A stretch of 64,000 bases of DNA from JADJVL01 sp046331545 (GTDB lineage Bacteria; Acidobacteriota; Holophagae; Holophagales; Holophagaceae): the NCBI GenBank assembly GCA_046331545.1, contig JAXLQR010000002.1:3410001-3474000 (forward strand), given 5' to 3'. Numbering within the stretch: the first letter of the stretch is position 1; every line of letters begins with the position of its first letter. The position numbers were made by a program, and so were the translations under genes. Shown in pieces: positions 32,300 through 39,935 of the stretch. The notes under the pieces were generated by a model. The model saw only the letters and a list, made by a program, of their open reading frames with translations. It had not been told where the DNA came from and did no database searches.

Positions 32300-33151
32300 T
32301 CAGCCCAGCCGCTGCACGCCTTCGTCCAAGCCCGAGGCCGCGAGGGCGCCGAGGTCCAGGTCCAGCAGGTGGCTGGGCTTCACGTTCTGGAGGGCCTTGA
32401 GCATGGAGGACTTCAACCGAGGGATGCTGGCCTGGAGCTGCGCGATGAGCTCCTTGGCCTGGGCCCGGCGGCTCTCCAGGGCCGAGGCGCCGCACAGGGG
32501 GCAGCCGCAGGGCACGATGGGATAGCCCTTCAGCCAGGCGTAGCGCTGCAGGTCCGCCTCCTCCACCATCCCCAGGGGCCGGATCACCACGTTGGCGCCG
32601 TCGTCGCTGGTGAGGCGAAGCGGCATCGACGCCAGGCGACCCTCGAAGAAGAGGTTCAGCAGCAGCGTCTCCAGCAAGTCGTCCAGGTGGTGCCCCAGGG
32701 CGATCTTGGTGAAGCCGCGTTCCTTCGCCCAGGTGTAGAGCACGCCCCGGCGCAGGCGTGAGCAGATGATGCAGGGCGTGCTGTCGGGCCGGGCCCGCAC
32801 CATCGCGTCGATGGGGGCCGGGAGCACGTGGTGGCTCACGCCCCGGCGCTCGCATTCCTCGGCGATGCGGTCGGGGTCGAAGCGGGGGAAGCCCGGGTCC
32901 ACGGTGATGCCGTGCACCTCGAAGCGCACCGGCGCGCGGCGGCGCAGGAGCTCCAGCACCTCCAGGAGGGCCCAGGAGTCCTTGCCGCCGCTGAGGCCCA
33001 CCAGGACGCGGTCGCCCTCCTCGATCAGGCGGTAGGCCTGGATGGCCTCCCCGGCCCGGCGCAGGATGCGCTTCTCCAGCTTCGCCAGCCCCGCGCGGTC
33101 CGCGTCCGTGGGCGGCGCCGCGAGGCTCGGCAGGGCGCAGAGGGTGCTCAT
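32300..33151 (-). CDS. ttcA: tRNA 2-thiocytidine synthetase (TtcA family)
   Basis: ATP- and Fe-S-dependent enzyme that thiolates cytidine 32 of tRNA. The PP-loop 'GLSGGKDSWALLEVL' is at about 52-66. 'CIICSRLRRGVLY' has the CxxC at 127/130, and 'PCGCPLCG' gives cysteines 215, 217 and 220; two of the first group and one of the second usually ligate the cluster. 'ALGHHLDDLLETLLLNLFFEG' is the family's substrate-binding helix. The 283-residue length fits. The start at 33151 follows the Rrf2 regulator by ten bases, so the Fe-S enzyme and the likely Fe-S sensor form one operon. Confidence 0.92.
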   Translation of the reverse strand: MSTLCALPSLAAPPTDADRAGLAKLEKRILRRAGEAIQAYRLIEEGDRVLVGLSGGKDSWALLEVLELLRRRAPVRFEVHGITVDPGFPRFDPDRIAEECERRGVSHHVLPAPIDAMVRARPDSTPCIICSRLRRGVLYTWAKERGFTKIALGHHLDDLLETLLLNLFFEGRLASMPLRLTSDDGANVVIRPLGMVEEADLQRYAWLKGYPIVPCGCPLCGASALESRRAQAKELIAQLQASIPRLKSSMLKALQNVKPSHLLDLDLGALAASGLDEGVQRLG

Positions 33152-33161
33152 CGGTGGTGCC

Positions 33162-33674
33162 TCAGGCGAGCAACGCCGCGCAGCCCCGGGGCTTGCCGTT
33201 CTGCAGGTCCTCCTGCACACCCTTCACATAGTCCGGGCAGGTGCAGACCGGGCAGGTGTTGCTGCCGGACTCGCTGCAGAGGTCGGCCACGGTGACCTTT
33301 TCCATGAAGGCGGCGATCTGCTCGTCGAGCTGCCGCCAGAGCAGCCGGGCCATGCGCTGGTCCTCCAGCAGGGCGCCCTTGGCCTCCTCCGGGTCCGCCT
33401 TGGCGGCGGCGTGGAAGCCGGGATCCGTGATGCGCAGGACCTCGCCCACCGCCACCTCGTTGCAGGGGCGCGAGAGCACGTAGCCCCCCTTGGGGCCGCG
33501 CACCGAGGCCACCACGCCGGCCTTCTTGAGCTTGTTGAAGATCTGCTCCAGGAAGGGCAGGGAGAGCTGCTGACGCTCGGCGATGGCGTGCAGGGGCACC
33601 GGCGCGCCGTGGCTGTGGTGGGCCAGGTCGAAGAGCGCCTGCATGGAATAGCGTCCCCGCGCCGAGATCTTCAC
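33162..33674 (-). CDS. Rrf2-family transcriptional regulator with C-terminal Cys cluster
   Basis: A 170-residue Rrf2/IscR-type winged-helix regulator. 'MKISARGRYSMQALFDLAHH', 'LSLPFLEQIFNKLKKAGVVAS' and 'VRGPKGGYVLSRP' are standard. The cysteines are not where IscR has them (about 92, 98, 104). Instead they lie at 133, 141, 144, 146 and 165, including 'NTCPVCTCPDYV', so the metal or redox site must be differently built. GTG 33674 is the start, with AAGGA upstream. A consensus promoter overlapping an inverted repeat lies just upstream. It is followed by ttcA. Confidence 0.9.
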   Translation of the reverse strand: MKISARGRYSMQALFDLAHHSHGAPVPLHAIAERQQLSLPFLEQIFNKLKKAGVVASVRGPKGGYVLSRPCNEVAVGEVLRITDPGFHAAAKADPEEAKGALLEDQRMARLLWRQLDEQIAAFMEKVTVADLCSESGSNTCPVCTCPDYVKGVQEDLQNGKPRGCAALLA

Positions 33675-33690
33675 CGTGCCGATTCCTTTC

Positions 33691-33741
33691 CCTTCCTTCC
33701 AAAAATAGGATTCCCGAGCGTTTTGGTCAATTTTAATGACC
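33691..33741 (-). promoter_or_regulatory. Promoter and operator of the Rrf2-ttcA operon
   Basis: On the minus strand TTGACC (-35) and TATTTT (-10) are separated by 17 bases, the best sigma-70-type promoter in the window. The -35 is the right arm of an inverted repeat GGTCA-N7-TGACC at 33725-33741. A repressor bound there would block the promoter, which suggests autoregulation by the Rrf2 protein. Confidence 0.6.
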
Positions 33742-33854
33742 GGACCGGCGGCCTCGCGGCGGGTGGGCGGAACCGGGTGGCGGGACCCAGGTGTCCGGAT
33801 CCGGCCGCGCCCCGCGCTCCGCCGGGGCCGTCACACTCGGGGCAGGAGGACCCC

Positions 33855-34703
33855 ATGGACGCCATCCCGCCTGCCGCTCCGGTCTGGTTCATCACCGGCT
33901 GCTCCACGGGCCTGGGCCGCGTGCTCGTCCATGAGCTGCTGGCGGCGGGCCATCGCGTCGCGGCCAGCGCCCGGCAACCCGGGAGCCTGGCGGGGCTGGA
34001 TCCCGGCGATCCCGCGCGCTTCCTGGCACTGCGCCTCGATGTCACGGATCCCGGCCATGTCGCCGCGGCCGTGGACTCCGCGGCCGCGCACTTCGGACGC
34101 CTCGACGTGCTGGTGAACAACGCCGGCTACGGCGTGGTGGGCGCCCTGGAGGAGGTGCCCGAACCGGAGATCCGGCGGGTCTTCGAGACCAACGTCTTCG
34201 GACTCATGGCGGTGACCCGGGCGGTGCTGCCGGTGATGCGCGCGCAGGGCTCGGGGGTGGTGCTGAACATCTCCTCCATCGCGGGCTTCACCGCGACCCC
34301 GGGCTTCGGCATCTACAACGCCACCAAGTTCGCGGTGGAGGGCCTGTCCGAGGCCCTGGCCCTGGACGTGGCGAAGCTGGGCATCCGGGTCCACATCGTC
34401 GAGCCGGGGCCCTTCCGCACGGACTTCGCCGGCCGCTCCATCGTGGACACGCCGGTGCTGGAGGCCTATGCCTCCACCACGGGCGCGACGCGCCGCTATG
34501 TGCGCGACATCGACGGGAAGCAGAAGGGCGACCCCGTCCAGGCGGCCCGGGAGATGATCCGGCTGGTGGAGGAGGGATCCAGCTCCCTGCGCATCCTGCT
34601 GGGCAAGGTGGCGGTGGACCGCATGAAGCTGAAGCTGCGGCAGGTCCAGCGCGAACTGGAGGCAGGGGAGGCCACGGCCCTGGCCATGGACTTCCCGGAC
34701 TGA
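33855..34703 (+). CDS. SDR family oxidoreductase
   Basis: A 282-residue classical short-chain dehydrogenase. The NAD(P) site is 'WFITGCSTGLGRVLVHELL' (TGxxxGxG, about 11-29), with 'RLDVTDPGHV' and 'LVNNAGYGVVGALEEV'. The active site is 'ISSIAGFTATPGFGIYNATKFAVEG' in pieces: Ser near 142, Y-x3-K near 155-159. 'VHIVEPGPFRTDFAG' follows the family pattern. AGGAGGA-like sequence precedes ATG 33855. The substrate is not predictable. It lies next to, and is transcribed away from, the Rrf2 operon and converges on the DUF481 gene. Confidence 0.93.
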   Translation: MDAIPPAAPVWFITGCSTGLGRVLVHELLAAGHRVAASARQPGSLAGLDPGDPARFLALRLDVTDPGHVAAAVDSAAAHFGRLDVLVNNAGYGVVGALEEVPEPEIRRVFETNVFGLMAVTRAVLPVMRAQGSGVVLNISSIAGFTATPGFGIYNATKFAVEGLSEALALDVAKLGIRVHIVEPGPFRTDFAGRSIVDTPVLEAYASTTGATRRYVRDIDGKQKGDPVQAAREMIRLVEEGSSSLRILLGKVAVDRMKLKLRQVQRELEAGEATALAMDFPD

Positions 34704-34710
34704 GGCGTCC

Positions 34711-35556
34711 CTAGAAGGTGAGGACGAGGCTCGTGGACAGCAGGCTGTCCGTCTTCTTCGCCGGGATGTTCACGCTGCCCGCGGGGGCCGGAGCTGACGG
34801 CGAGGCATAGAGGTCCACGGCGATGAGCTTGGGCCGGTTCCGGGTGGTCAGGTCGTAGCCCACCTTCAGGGCCAGGCGCTTGTTGAGGCTCACCGCGAGG
34901 CCCTGGCGCAGGACGCCGGACCAGTCCCGGCTGTCGCTGAGGTTCTCGGTGAAGGCCAGGTCCGCGGTGTATTCGGCGTTGGCGCCGATCTTCTGGGCGA
35001 ATTTCGCTGTCAGCACACCGGTTCCGTAGCGGGTCTTGGCGGTGGGATCCGCCACCACCGGCGACTCCCAGGTGTGGCCGAGGCCGAGGTCGGTCTTGAA
35101 GGTGGTGCGGGGCGTCTGGATCCAGGTGCGGCCCACGCCGAGGGCGGCGCTGGTGCGGCCGTCCAGGCCCGCGGGGCGGTTCCGCTCCCACCCTGCGCCG
35201 GCGTAGGCATACCAGACGTCCTTGAACTTCCGGTCGAAGCGGAGGTTGGCGTAGACCTGGTCGGCCACGGTGGTCCTGGTGCGGGTCTCCTCCAGCGCGT
35301 AGCCGCCGGCCGTGCCGATGGCCTTGCGGGCGACGGTCTCCGAGGAGGCGCGCACCATGCCGGCGTTGAAGGCGAGGGCGTCGAGGCCCGAGGCCCAGGC
35401 GAAGGCGTTGGCGAAGCCGAGGGTGTCGGTGACGGCGTTGCCCCGGGCGGAGACGAAGGAGAGGGTGGCCTTGTCGGTCCAGGGCTTCGGCGGCGCGGCG
35501 GGGGCCTGGGCGAGGAGGGCGGGGGCGGCGAGGAAGAGGGTGGCGGTTCGGCGCAT
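34711..35556 (-). CDS. DUF481 outer-membrane beta-barrel protein
   Basis: A 281-residue DUF481 (YdiY/salt-stress type) outer-membrane protein. Residues 1-15 form a signal peptide ('RRTATLFLAAPALLAQAPA'). 'WTDKATLSFVSARGNAVTDTLGFANAF' near 26 is the family opening. Alternating strands follow ('VWYAYAGAGWERNR', 'KLGL'-like repeats, 'LALKVGYDLTTRNRP'), ending in 'LLSTSLVLTF' with a C-terminal phenylalanine, the BAM recognition signature. AGGA precedes the start at 35556. Function in the family is not established. Confidence 0.9.
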   Translation of the reverse strand: MRRTATLFLAAPALLAQAPAAPPKPWTDKATLSFVSARGNAVTDTLGFANAFAWASGLDALAFNAGMVRASSETVARKAIGTAGGYALEETRTRTTVADQVYANLRFDRKFKDVWYAYAGAGWERNRPAGLDGRTSAALGVGRTWIQTPRTTFKTDLGLGHTWESPVVADPTAKTRYGTGVLTAKFAQKIGANAEYTADLAFTENLSDSRDWSGVLRQGLAVSLNKRLALKVGYDLTTRNRPKLIAVDLYASPSAPAPAGSVNIPAKKTDSLLSTSLVLTF

Positions 35557-35664
35557 GGGTCGTCCTGGGAAGGGCTTCAGGATGGCAGGGTGGCTTGGGG
35601 AGGGTTCGGCCCGGGCATGACATGGGTCATGATCCTGCCGCGCTTCGCTTGGCAGCACCGCGGC

Positions 35665-35695
35665 CTGCGTCCGGCGAAGGGCGCGCCGGGCGCAG
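35665..35695. repeat. REP-like palindrome, copy 3
   Basis: Stem CTGCGTCCGGCG, loop AAGGGCG, stem CGCCGGGCGCAG, with one G-T type mismatch. The loop equals that of the palindrome at 51609-51641. The upstream flank (about 35647-35664) also resembles the conserved arm of that element (GCGCT-CGC, then ACC-CGG). Confidence 0.55.
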
Positions 35696-35711
35696 TCCAC
35701 GGTGCCTGTCT

Positions 35712-35754
35712 AAAAGCGCAGGCCCGTCGGTTCGCTTCGAACCTTCGGGCCTGC
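35712..35754 (-). terminator. Rho-independent terminator of fabF
   Basis: On the minus strand, past the fabF stop, GCAGGCCCG and CGGGCCTGC (35746-35754 and 35718-35726) form a stem. An inner GGTTCG/CGAACC hairpin lies inside, and GCTTTTAG follows the stem. This is the clearest stem-plus-T-run terminator in the window. Confidence 0.7.
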
Positions 35755-35793
35755 GGTCGTGCGTGTTCGCCCGTCGTCGCCGGGCGCTGGCGC

Positions 35794-37050
35794 TCAGCCC
35801 TGGAACTTCCTCAGCGCCAGGCACGCGTTCGTGCCGCCGAAGCCGAAGCCGTTGTTGAGGACGTACTCGGCGTCGAAGCTGCCGGCCACGTTGGCGGTGA
35901 CGTCGAGGTCGCACTCGGGGTCCTGCTGGTCCACGTTGATGGTGGGCGGGATCTGGCCGGTCTTCACGGCCATGATGGCGACGATGCTCTCGAGGCCGCC
36001 GGCGGCGCCCAGGAGGTGGCCGTGCATGGACTTGGAGGAGCTGACCTTGAGCTTCCGGGCGTGGTCGCCGAAGACGCGGTGGATGGCCATGCACTCGAGC
36101 TTGTCGCCCACGGGGGTGCTGGTGCCGTGCATGTTGATGTAGCCCACCTGCTCCGGGGCGATGCCGGCGTCCTTCATGGCGGCCCGCATGACGCGCTGGC
36201 CGCCCTCGCCTTCCGGCGCCGGGCTGGTGATGTGGTTGGCGTCGCCGCTCATGCCGTAGCCCGCCACCTCGGCGTAGATCCTGGCGCCGCGGTTCATGGC
36301 GGTCTGATACTCCTCGAGCACCACGATGCCGGCGCCCTCGCCCATGACGAAGCCGTCCCGGCCCACGTCGAAGGGCCGGCTGGCCTTCTCCGGCGCGTCG
36401 TTGCGGGTGGAGAGGGCGCGCATGGCGGCGAAGCCGCCGACGCCGAGCTGGTTCACCACGGAGTCGGAGCCGCCGGCGATCATGCGGTCGGCGTAGCCGT
36501 GCATGATGAGGCGCGCGGCATCGCCGATGGCGTGGTTGCCCGTGGCGCAGGCGGTGGCCACGGCGCTGTTGGGGCCCTGGAGGCCGTAGCGGATGGAGGC
36601 GAAGCCCGACGCCAGGTTGATGATGAGGCTCGGGATGAAGAAGGGGCTCGTGCGCCGGGGGCCGCGGTAGCCGTTGGCCTCCTCCCAGATGGTGGAGAGG
36701 CCGCCGATGCCCGAGCCGATGTAGACGCCGAACATCTCCCGCTCAGCCTTGGTCATCTCACGGTCGGCCAGGCCCGCGTCCACCATGGCCTCGTGGGTCG
36801 CGGCCAGGGCGTACTGGATGAAGATGTCCATCTTCTTCTGTTCCTTCTTGTCGATGGTCAGGTCGGGGTTGAAGCCCTTGACCTGGCCGGCGATCTTGCA
36901 GGCGAAGTCGGTGGTGTCGAAGCGGTCGATGAGGCCGATGCCGCTCTTCCCGGCCAGCAGGTTGGCCCAGGTCTCGGGGACGCTGTTGCCGCAGGGGTTG
37001 AGGGTGCCCAGGCCGGTGATCACGACGCGGCGGCGGTTGGTGTGGCTCAT
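35794..37050 (-). CDS. fabF: 3-oxoacyl-[acyl-carrier-protein] synthase II
   Basis: KAS II elongates acyl-ACP in fatty acid synthesis. The 418-residue protein has 'RRVVITGLGTLNPCGNS' at the start and the catalytic cysteine near 168 in 'NSAVATACATGNHAIGDAA'. The two histidines are in 'YINMHGTSTPVGDKLE' and 'SSKSMHGHLLGAAGG', and the glycine tail is 'NNGFGFGGTNACL'. GAGGA precedes the ATG at 37050. It lies 109 bases downstream of acpP on the same strand; a strong hairpin between them may set their ratio. Confidence 0.97.
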   Translation of the reverse strand: MSHTNRRRVVITGLGTLNPCGNSVPETWANLLAGKSGIGLIDRFDTTDFACKIAGQVKGFNPDLTIDKKEQKKMDIFIQYALAATHEAMVDAGLADREMTKAEREMFGVYIGSGIGGLSTIWEEANGYRGPRRTSPFFIPSLIINLASGFASIRYGLQGPNSAVATACATGNHAIGDAARLIMHGYADRMIAGGSDSVVNQLGVGGFAAMRALSTRNDAPEKASRPFDVGRDGFVMGEGAGIVVLEEYQTAMNRGARIYAEVAGYGMSGDANHITSPAPEGEGGQRVMRAAMKDAGIAPEQVGYINMHGTSTPVGDKLECMAIHRVFGDHARKLKVSSSKSMHGHLLGAAGGLESIVAIMAVKTGQIPPTINVDQQDPECDLDVTANVAGSFDAEYVLNNGFGFGGTNACLALRKFQG

Positions 37051-37110
37051 GGTCTTGTCCTCGCGGAGGTCATTATCCGTGGATTGGGTGCCTGGACGTC
37101 CGGAACGTGA

Positions 37111-37144
37111 AACGCGCCGCACGGACCCGTCCGTGCGGCGCGTT
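37111..37144 (-). terminator. 16-bp hairpin between acpP and fabF (possible attenuator)
   Basis: Two perfect 16-base arms (37111-37126 and 37129-37144) with a two-base centre lie directly after acpP. Only a weak T run follows on the minus strand. It may terminate part of the transcripts or stabilise acpP mRNA, giving more ACP than FabF. Confidence 0.6.
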
Positions 37145-37159
37145 CAGGCTCGGAAGGCC

Positions 37160-37399
37160 TCAGCCCTTGGCGTTCTTCTCGATGTAGGCGATGGCGTCGC
37201 CCACGGTCTTGATCTTCTCCTGCTCGCTCTCGGGGATCTCGAGGCCGAAGGCCTCCTCGATGGCCATGATGATCTCGACGGTGTCCAGGCTGTCGGCACC
37301 CAGGTCGTCCACGAAGTGGCTGCTCTCGGTGATGGAATCCTCGGGCTTCGCCAGCTGCTCGGCGATGATGGCGATGACCTTCTTCCGGATTTCGGCCAT
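37160..37399 (-). CDS. acpP: Acyl carrier protein
   Basis: A 79-residue acidic ACP that carries growing acyl chains on phosphopantetheine. The attachment serine is near 37 in 'FVDDLGADSLDTVEIIMAIE', the textbook DSL motif. 'LEIPESEQEKIKTVGDAIAYI' is the conserved third and fourth helix. AGGAG precedes the ATG at 37399; a longer frame upstream is not needed. Order acpP-fabF is the common arrangement in bacteria. Confidence 0.97.
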   Translation of the reverse strand: MAEIRKKVIAIIAEQLAKPEDSITESSHFVDDLGADSLDTVEIIMAIEEAFGLEIPESEQEKIKTVGDAIAYIEKNAKG

Positions 37400-37457
37400 T
37401 GGGCTCTCCTGAGTGGAACCGGTCGAGCCTACCACAGGGGCCGTGACGGACCAACGC

Positions 37458-37463
37458 TAGACT
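37458..37463 (+). promoter_or_regulatory. Putative -10 element of xerD, leaderless
   Basis: TAGACT ends seven bases before ATG 37471, with no Shine-Dalgarno. The spacing places the transcript start at the ATG. Confidence 0.5.
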
Positions 37464-37470
37464 TTCCGGG

Positions 37471-38421
37471 ATGCCCCAGGACCCTGAAGACACTGGCCTT
37501 GGCCGCCCCGGCCCGGAGGACCTCGGCTGGGCGGCCACCCTGAGGGAGTTCGAGGCCCACCTCGCCGTCGAGCGCGGCCTCAGCCCCCGCAGCGTCTCGG
37601 GCTACCTCTCGGACCTGCGTCTGGCGGCGGCCTGGGCGGCCGGGGCCGGGCTCCCCCCTCCGGACCTGGACCGCGACCGGCTCACGGCCTTCCTCGTGGC
37701 CCAGCAGGGCGCCGGCCGCGCGCCCCGGAGCATGGCCCGGCTGAGTTCGGCCCTGCGGCAGTTCCTGGCCTTCCTGCGCCTGGAAGGGGAGGGCGGCGCC
37801 GGCCCGGAGGCGGTGGTGAAGGCGCCCCGCCCGCCCCGGCTGCTGCCCAAGACCCTGAGCGAAGGCCAGGTGGAGGCCCTGCTCGCCGCCCCGGACACCG
37901 CGTCGGTGCTGGGCCTGCGGGACCGGGCCTGGATCGAGCTGCTGTACGCCACGGGCCTGCGGGTGAGCGAGCTGGCCGGGCTGCCGGCCCTCTCGGTCTT
38001 CCTGGACGAAGGCTTCCTGAAGGTCTTCGGCAAGGGGCGCAAGGAACGCCTCATCCCCTTCGGCGAGGGGGCCGAGGTGTGGATGCGCCGCTGGCTCGAG
38101 GTGCGGGGCAGTCTCCAGCCCCGGGGCCCGGAGCTCTTCGTGGGCCGCCACGGCGAAGGGCTGAGCCGCCAGCAGCTCTGGCGCCTCCTCAAGCGCTACG
38201 CGACCCGGGCCGGCCTCCCCGCCCGGGCCGTGAGCCCCCACGTGCTGCGCCACGCCTTCGCGACGCACCTCCTGGACCACGGCGCCGACCTGCGTTCGGT
38301 GCAGTCCATGCTCGGGCACGCGGACATCAGCACGACCCAGATCTACACCCACGTGCACCAGGCGCGGCTGCGGGCCTTGTACGACAAGCTGCATCCGCGC
38401 GGCTCCGCCGATCCCGCCTGA
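37471..38421 (+). CDS. xerD: Tyrosine recombinase XerD
   Basis: Site-specific recombinase of the chromosome-dimer resolution system. The 316-residue protein has a SAM-like N-terminal core-binding domain ('FEAHLAVERGLSPRSVSGYLSDL', about 28-110) and a catalytic domain. The latter has Arg in 'YATGLRVSELAGL', Lys in 'GKGRKERLIPFG', 'HVLRHAFATHLLDHGADLR' (H-x-x-R), 'LGHADISTTQIYTHV' with the second His, and the nucleophilic Tyr. It is a housekeeping Xer protein, not linked to a mobile element here. It diverges from acpP. XerD rather than XerC is chosen from general resemblance. Confidence 0.9.
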   Translation: MPQDPEDTGLGRPGPEDLGWAATLREFEAHLAVERGLSPRSVSGYLSDLRLAAAWAAGAGLPPPDLDRDRLTAFLVAQQGAGRAPRSMARLSSALRQFLAFLRLEGEGGAGPEAVVKAPRPPRLLPKTLSEGQVEALLAAPDTASVLGLRDRAWIELLYATGLRVSELAGLPALSVFLDEGFLKVFGKGRKERLIPFGEGAEVWMRRWLEVRGSLQPRGPELFVGRHGEGLSRQQLWRLLKRYATRAGLPARAVSPHVLRHAFATHLLDHGADLRSVQSMLGHADISTTQIYTHVHQARLRALYDKLHPRGSADPA

Positions 38422-38484
38422 CGCGCGCCGAGCGCGCTCCTGCTCGCCTGACGGCTCGCAGAGGCGGGAACCCTCCCCCCGATC

Positions 38485-38507
38485 GGGCAGGACATCGAGT
38501 CCTGCCC
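38485..38507 (+). terminator. Hairpin downstream of xerD
   Basis: GGGCAGGAC-ATCGA-GTCCTGCCC is a perfect nine-base stem with a five-base loop, 64 bases past the xerD stop. There is no T run, so it is only a candidate terminator. Confidence 0.4.
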
Positions 38508-38548
38508 TCCCGCTCCTCGCTCCGCGCGCTCGCGGAGGGGGCCCCGTC

Positions 38549-38576
38549 CCACGTGCACCAGGCGCGGCCGCGGGCC
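38549..38576 (+). repeat. Partial copy of the xerD 3' end
   Basis: About 28 bases beginning CCACGTGCACCAGGCGCGG repeat the coding sequence at 38349-38376 exactly 200 bases downstream, with a few changes. Weaker similarity continues further. It looks like a decayed duplication of the recombinase tail. Confidence 0.6.
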
Positions 38577-38680
38577 CTCCATGACGCCAAGCCTCCGCGG
38601 GCCGGCGGCGCGGCGCCCTGAGCCCAGGATGGACGGCCCGCCGCGGCCCCGGCCATGATGGAGGGCGGAGAATCCCCCGC

Positions 38681-39916
38681 ATGGCGACGAAGAAGACCGC
38701 CCCCACAGCGAGCAAGGCCGAGAAGCCCGGGAAGGCGCCGAAGGCCGAGACGCCCGTGAAGACCGCCAAGGCCGCCCCGGCCAAGGCTTCCAAGACCCCG
38801 GCGAAGACCGCCGCCAAGCCCGAGCCGAAGACCGTGCAGCCGCCGGCGAAGCCGGAAGCCAAGGCCGGGAAGAAGGCGACCGCCAAGGCCGAGCCCAAGC
38901 CCGAGCCCAAGCCCGCGGCCAAGGTCGACGCGAAGCCCGAACCCAGGGCCGCGGCGAAGAAGGCGGCGAAGCCCGCCCCCGCCGAGGCGGTGGCCGCGCC
39001 CCTGATCCCCGAGGTGGTGGAGGCCCCGGCGCCGAAGGTCGAGGCCAGGCCCGCCCCCAAGGCGAAGAAGGCCGCCGCGCTGGAGGTCTCCACGGAGCCG
39101 CCTTCGTTCACTGCCCACGCGGCCACGGTGCTGGCCGCGATCGGCGCGGGCCAGGCGGTGGAGCTGATCTTCCTGGACGAGGTGGCCAATCCGCCCCGCA
39201 CCTTCGAGCCCCGCCGGCTCATCTTCGACGTGTTCACCCGGGCCTGGTTCGCCTGGGGCTGGGATCGCCGCTACAACGCCGAGCGCCACCACCGCCTGGA
39301 CCTCCTGAAGGAGATCAATCCGGTGGAGGGTCCCGGTCGCGCGGCCCAGGGCCCCTACCAGGACGGCACGCCGGCCAACCAGATCGGCGGCTGGCTGGGG
39401 GGCGAGCCCATCCCGGTGAAGGCCACGCTGATGAAGCAGTGGATCTTCGCGGTGAAGCAGGCGCCGGCGCCCTTCCCGGACTTCCACCTGGAGGACGCCC
39501 CCGACGGCAAGGCCACGGTGACCTTCACCGCCACGGACCTCCGTGCCATCGCGCGGTGGTGCATGCAGTTCGGCGACGGCATCCAGGTGCTGGAACCCCA
39601 GCGCCTGGTGGACCGCATCAAGCAGGTGGGCGTGGCCTGGGGCGGCAAGCCCGTGGCCGCCGCGCCCCCGCCGGCCCCGAAGCCCCTCCCGCCGCCGGCG
39701 CGGCCCGAGCGCGATCACCGCCGCGAGGAGCCCCGGGAGCACCGCCGGGAGGAGCACCGCCGGGAGGAGCACCGCCGGGAGGAGCACCGCCGCGATGAGC
39801 CCCGGCGCGATGAGCCCCGCCGCGAGCACCGGGACCGGGATCGGGAGCGCGAGGCGCCGAAGGACGAGGCGAAGGGCAAGCCGGGGAAGACCGAGATCCG
39901 CGTCGAGCGCTTGTAA
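38681..39916 (+). CDS. WYL-like domain protein with histone H1-like N-tail and charged C-tail
   Basis: A 411-residue protein in three parts. Residues 1-135 are almost only Lys, Ala, Pro, Glu and Thr ('KTAKAAPAKASKTPAKTAAK'), like histone H1 or bacterial Hc1 tails. Residues 145-320 resemble WYL and WCX domains: 'FEPRRLIFDVFTRAWFAWGW' then 'RRYNAERHHRLDLLKEI', and later 'TVTFTATDLRAIARWCMQFG' with 'LEPQRLVDRI'. No helix-turn-helix is present. Residues 340-405 are proline-rich, then a near-perfect E-H-R-R-E repeat. WYL domains bind ligands or nucleic acids in regulators, so this may be a ligand-sensing nucleoid protein. The role is inferred. Confidence 0.78.
   Translation: MATKKTAPTASKAEKPGKAPKAETPVKTAKAAPAKASKTPAKTAAKPEPKTVQPPAKPEAKAGKKATAKAEPKPEPKPAAKVDAKPEPRAAAKKAAKPAPAEAVAAPLIPEVVEAPAPKVEARPAPKAKKAAALEVSTEPPSFTAHAATVLAAIGAGQAVELIFLDEVANPPRTFEPRRLIFDVFTRAWFAWGWDRRYNAERHHRLDLLKEINPVEGPGRAAQGPYQDGTPANQIGGWLGGEPIPVKATLMKQWIFAVKQAPAPFPDFHLEDAPDGKATVTFTATDLRAIARWCMQFGDGIQVLEPQRLVDRIKQVGVAWGGKPVAAAPPPAPKPLPPPARPERDHRREEPREHRREEHRREEHRREEHRRDEPRRDEPRREHRDRDREREAPKDEAKGKPGKTEIRVERL
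39731..39792 (+). repeat. 15-base tandem repeat inside the WYL-like gene
   Basis: GAGCACCGCCGGGAG-type units are repeated about four times, then vary into GATGAGCCCCGGCGC units. They encode E-H-R-R-E and D-E-P-R-R pentapeptides. Copy number is likely to vary between strains. Confidence 0.7.
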
Positions 39917-39935
39917 GCCAACCGAATTCCCGAAA

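Noticed and set aside
35074..37110. 678-codon plus-strand frame opposite DUF481 and fabF
   Set aside because: It is antisense to confident genes and spans a terminator and a palindrome. The sequence is compositionally biased with no domain.
37471..38421. xerD as a phage or integron integrase
   Set aside because: The length, the motifs and the neighbouring housekeeping genes fit a chromosomal Xer recombinase. No attachment site or phage gene is nearby.
39721..39840. CRISPR-like regular repeats
   Set aside because: The units are 15 bases, contiguous and in frame. They encode a pentapeptide repeat, and there are no spacers or cas genes.
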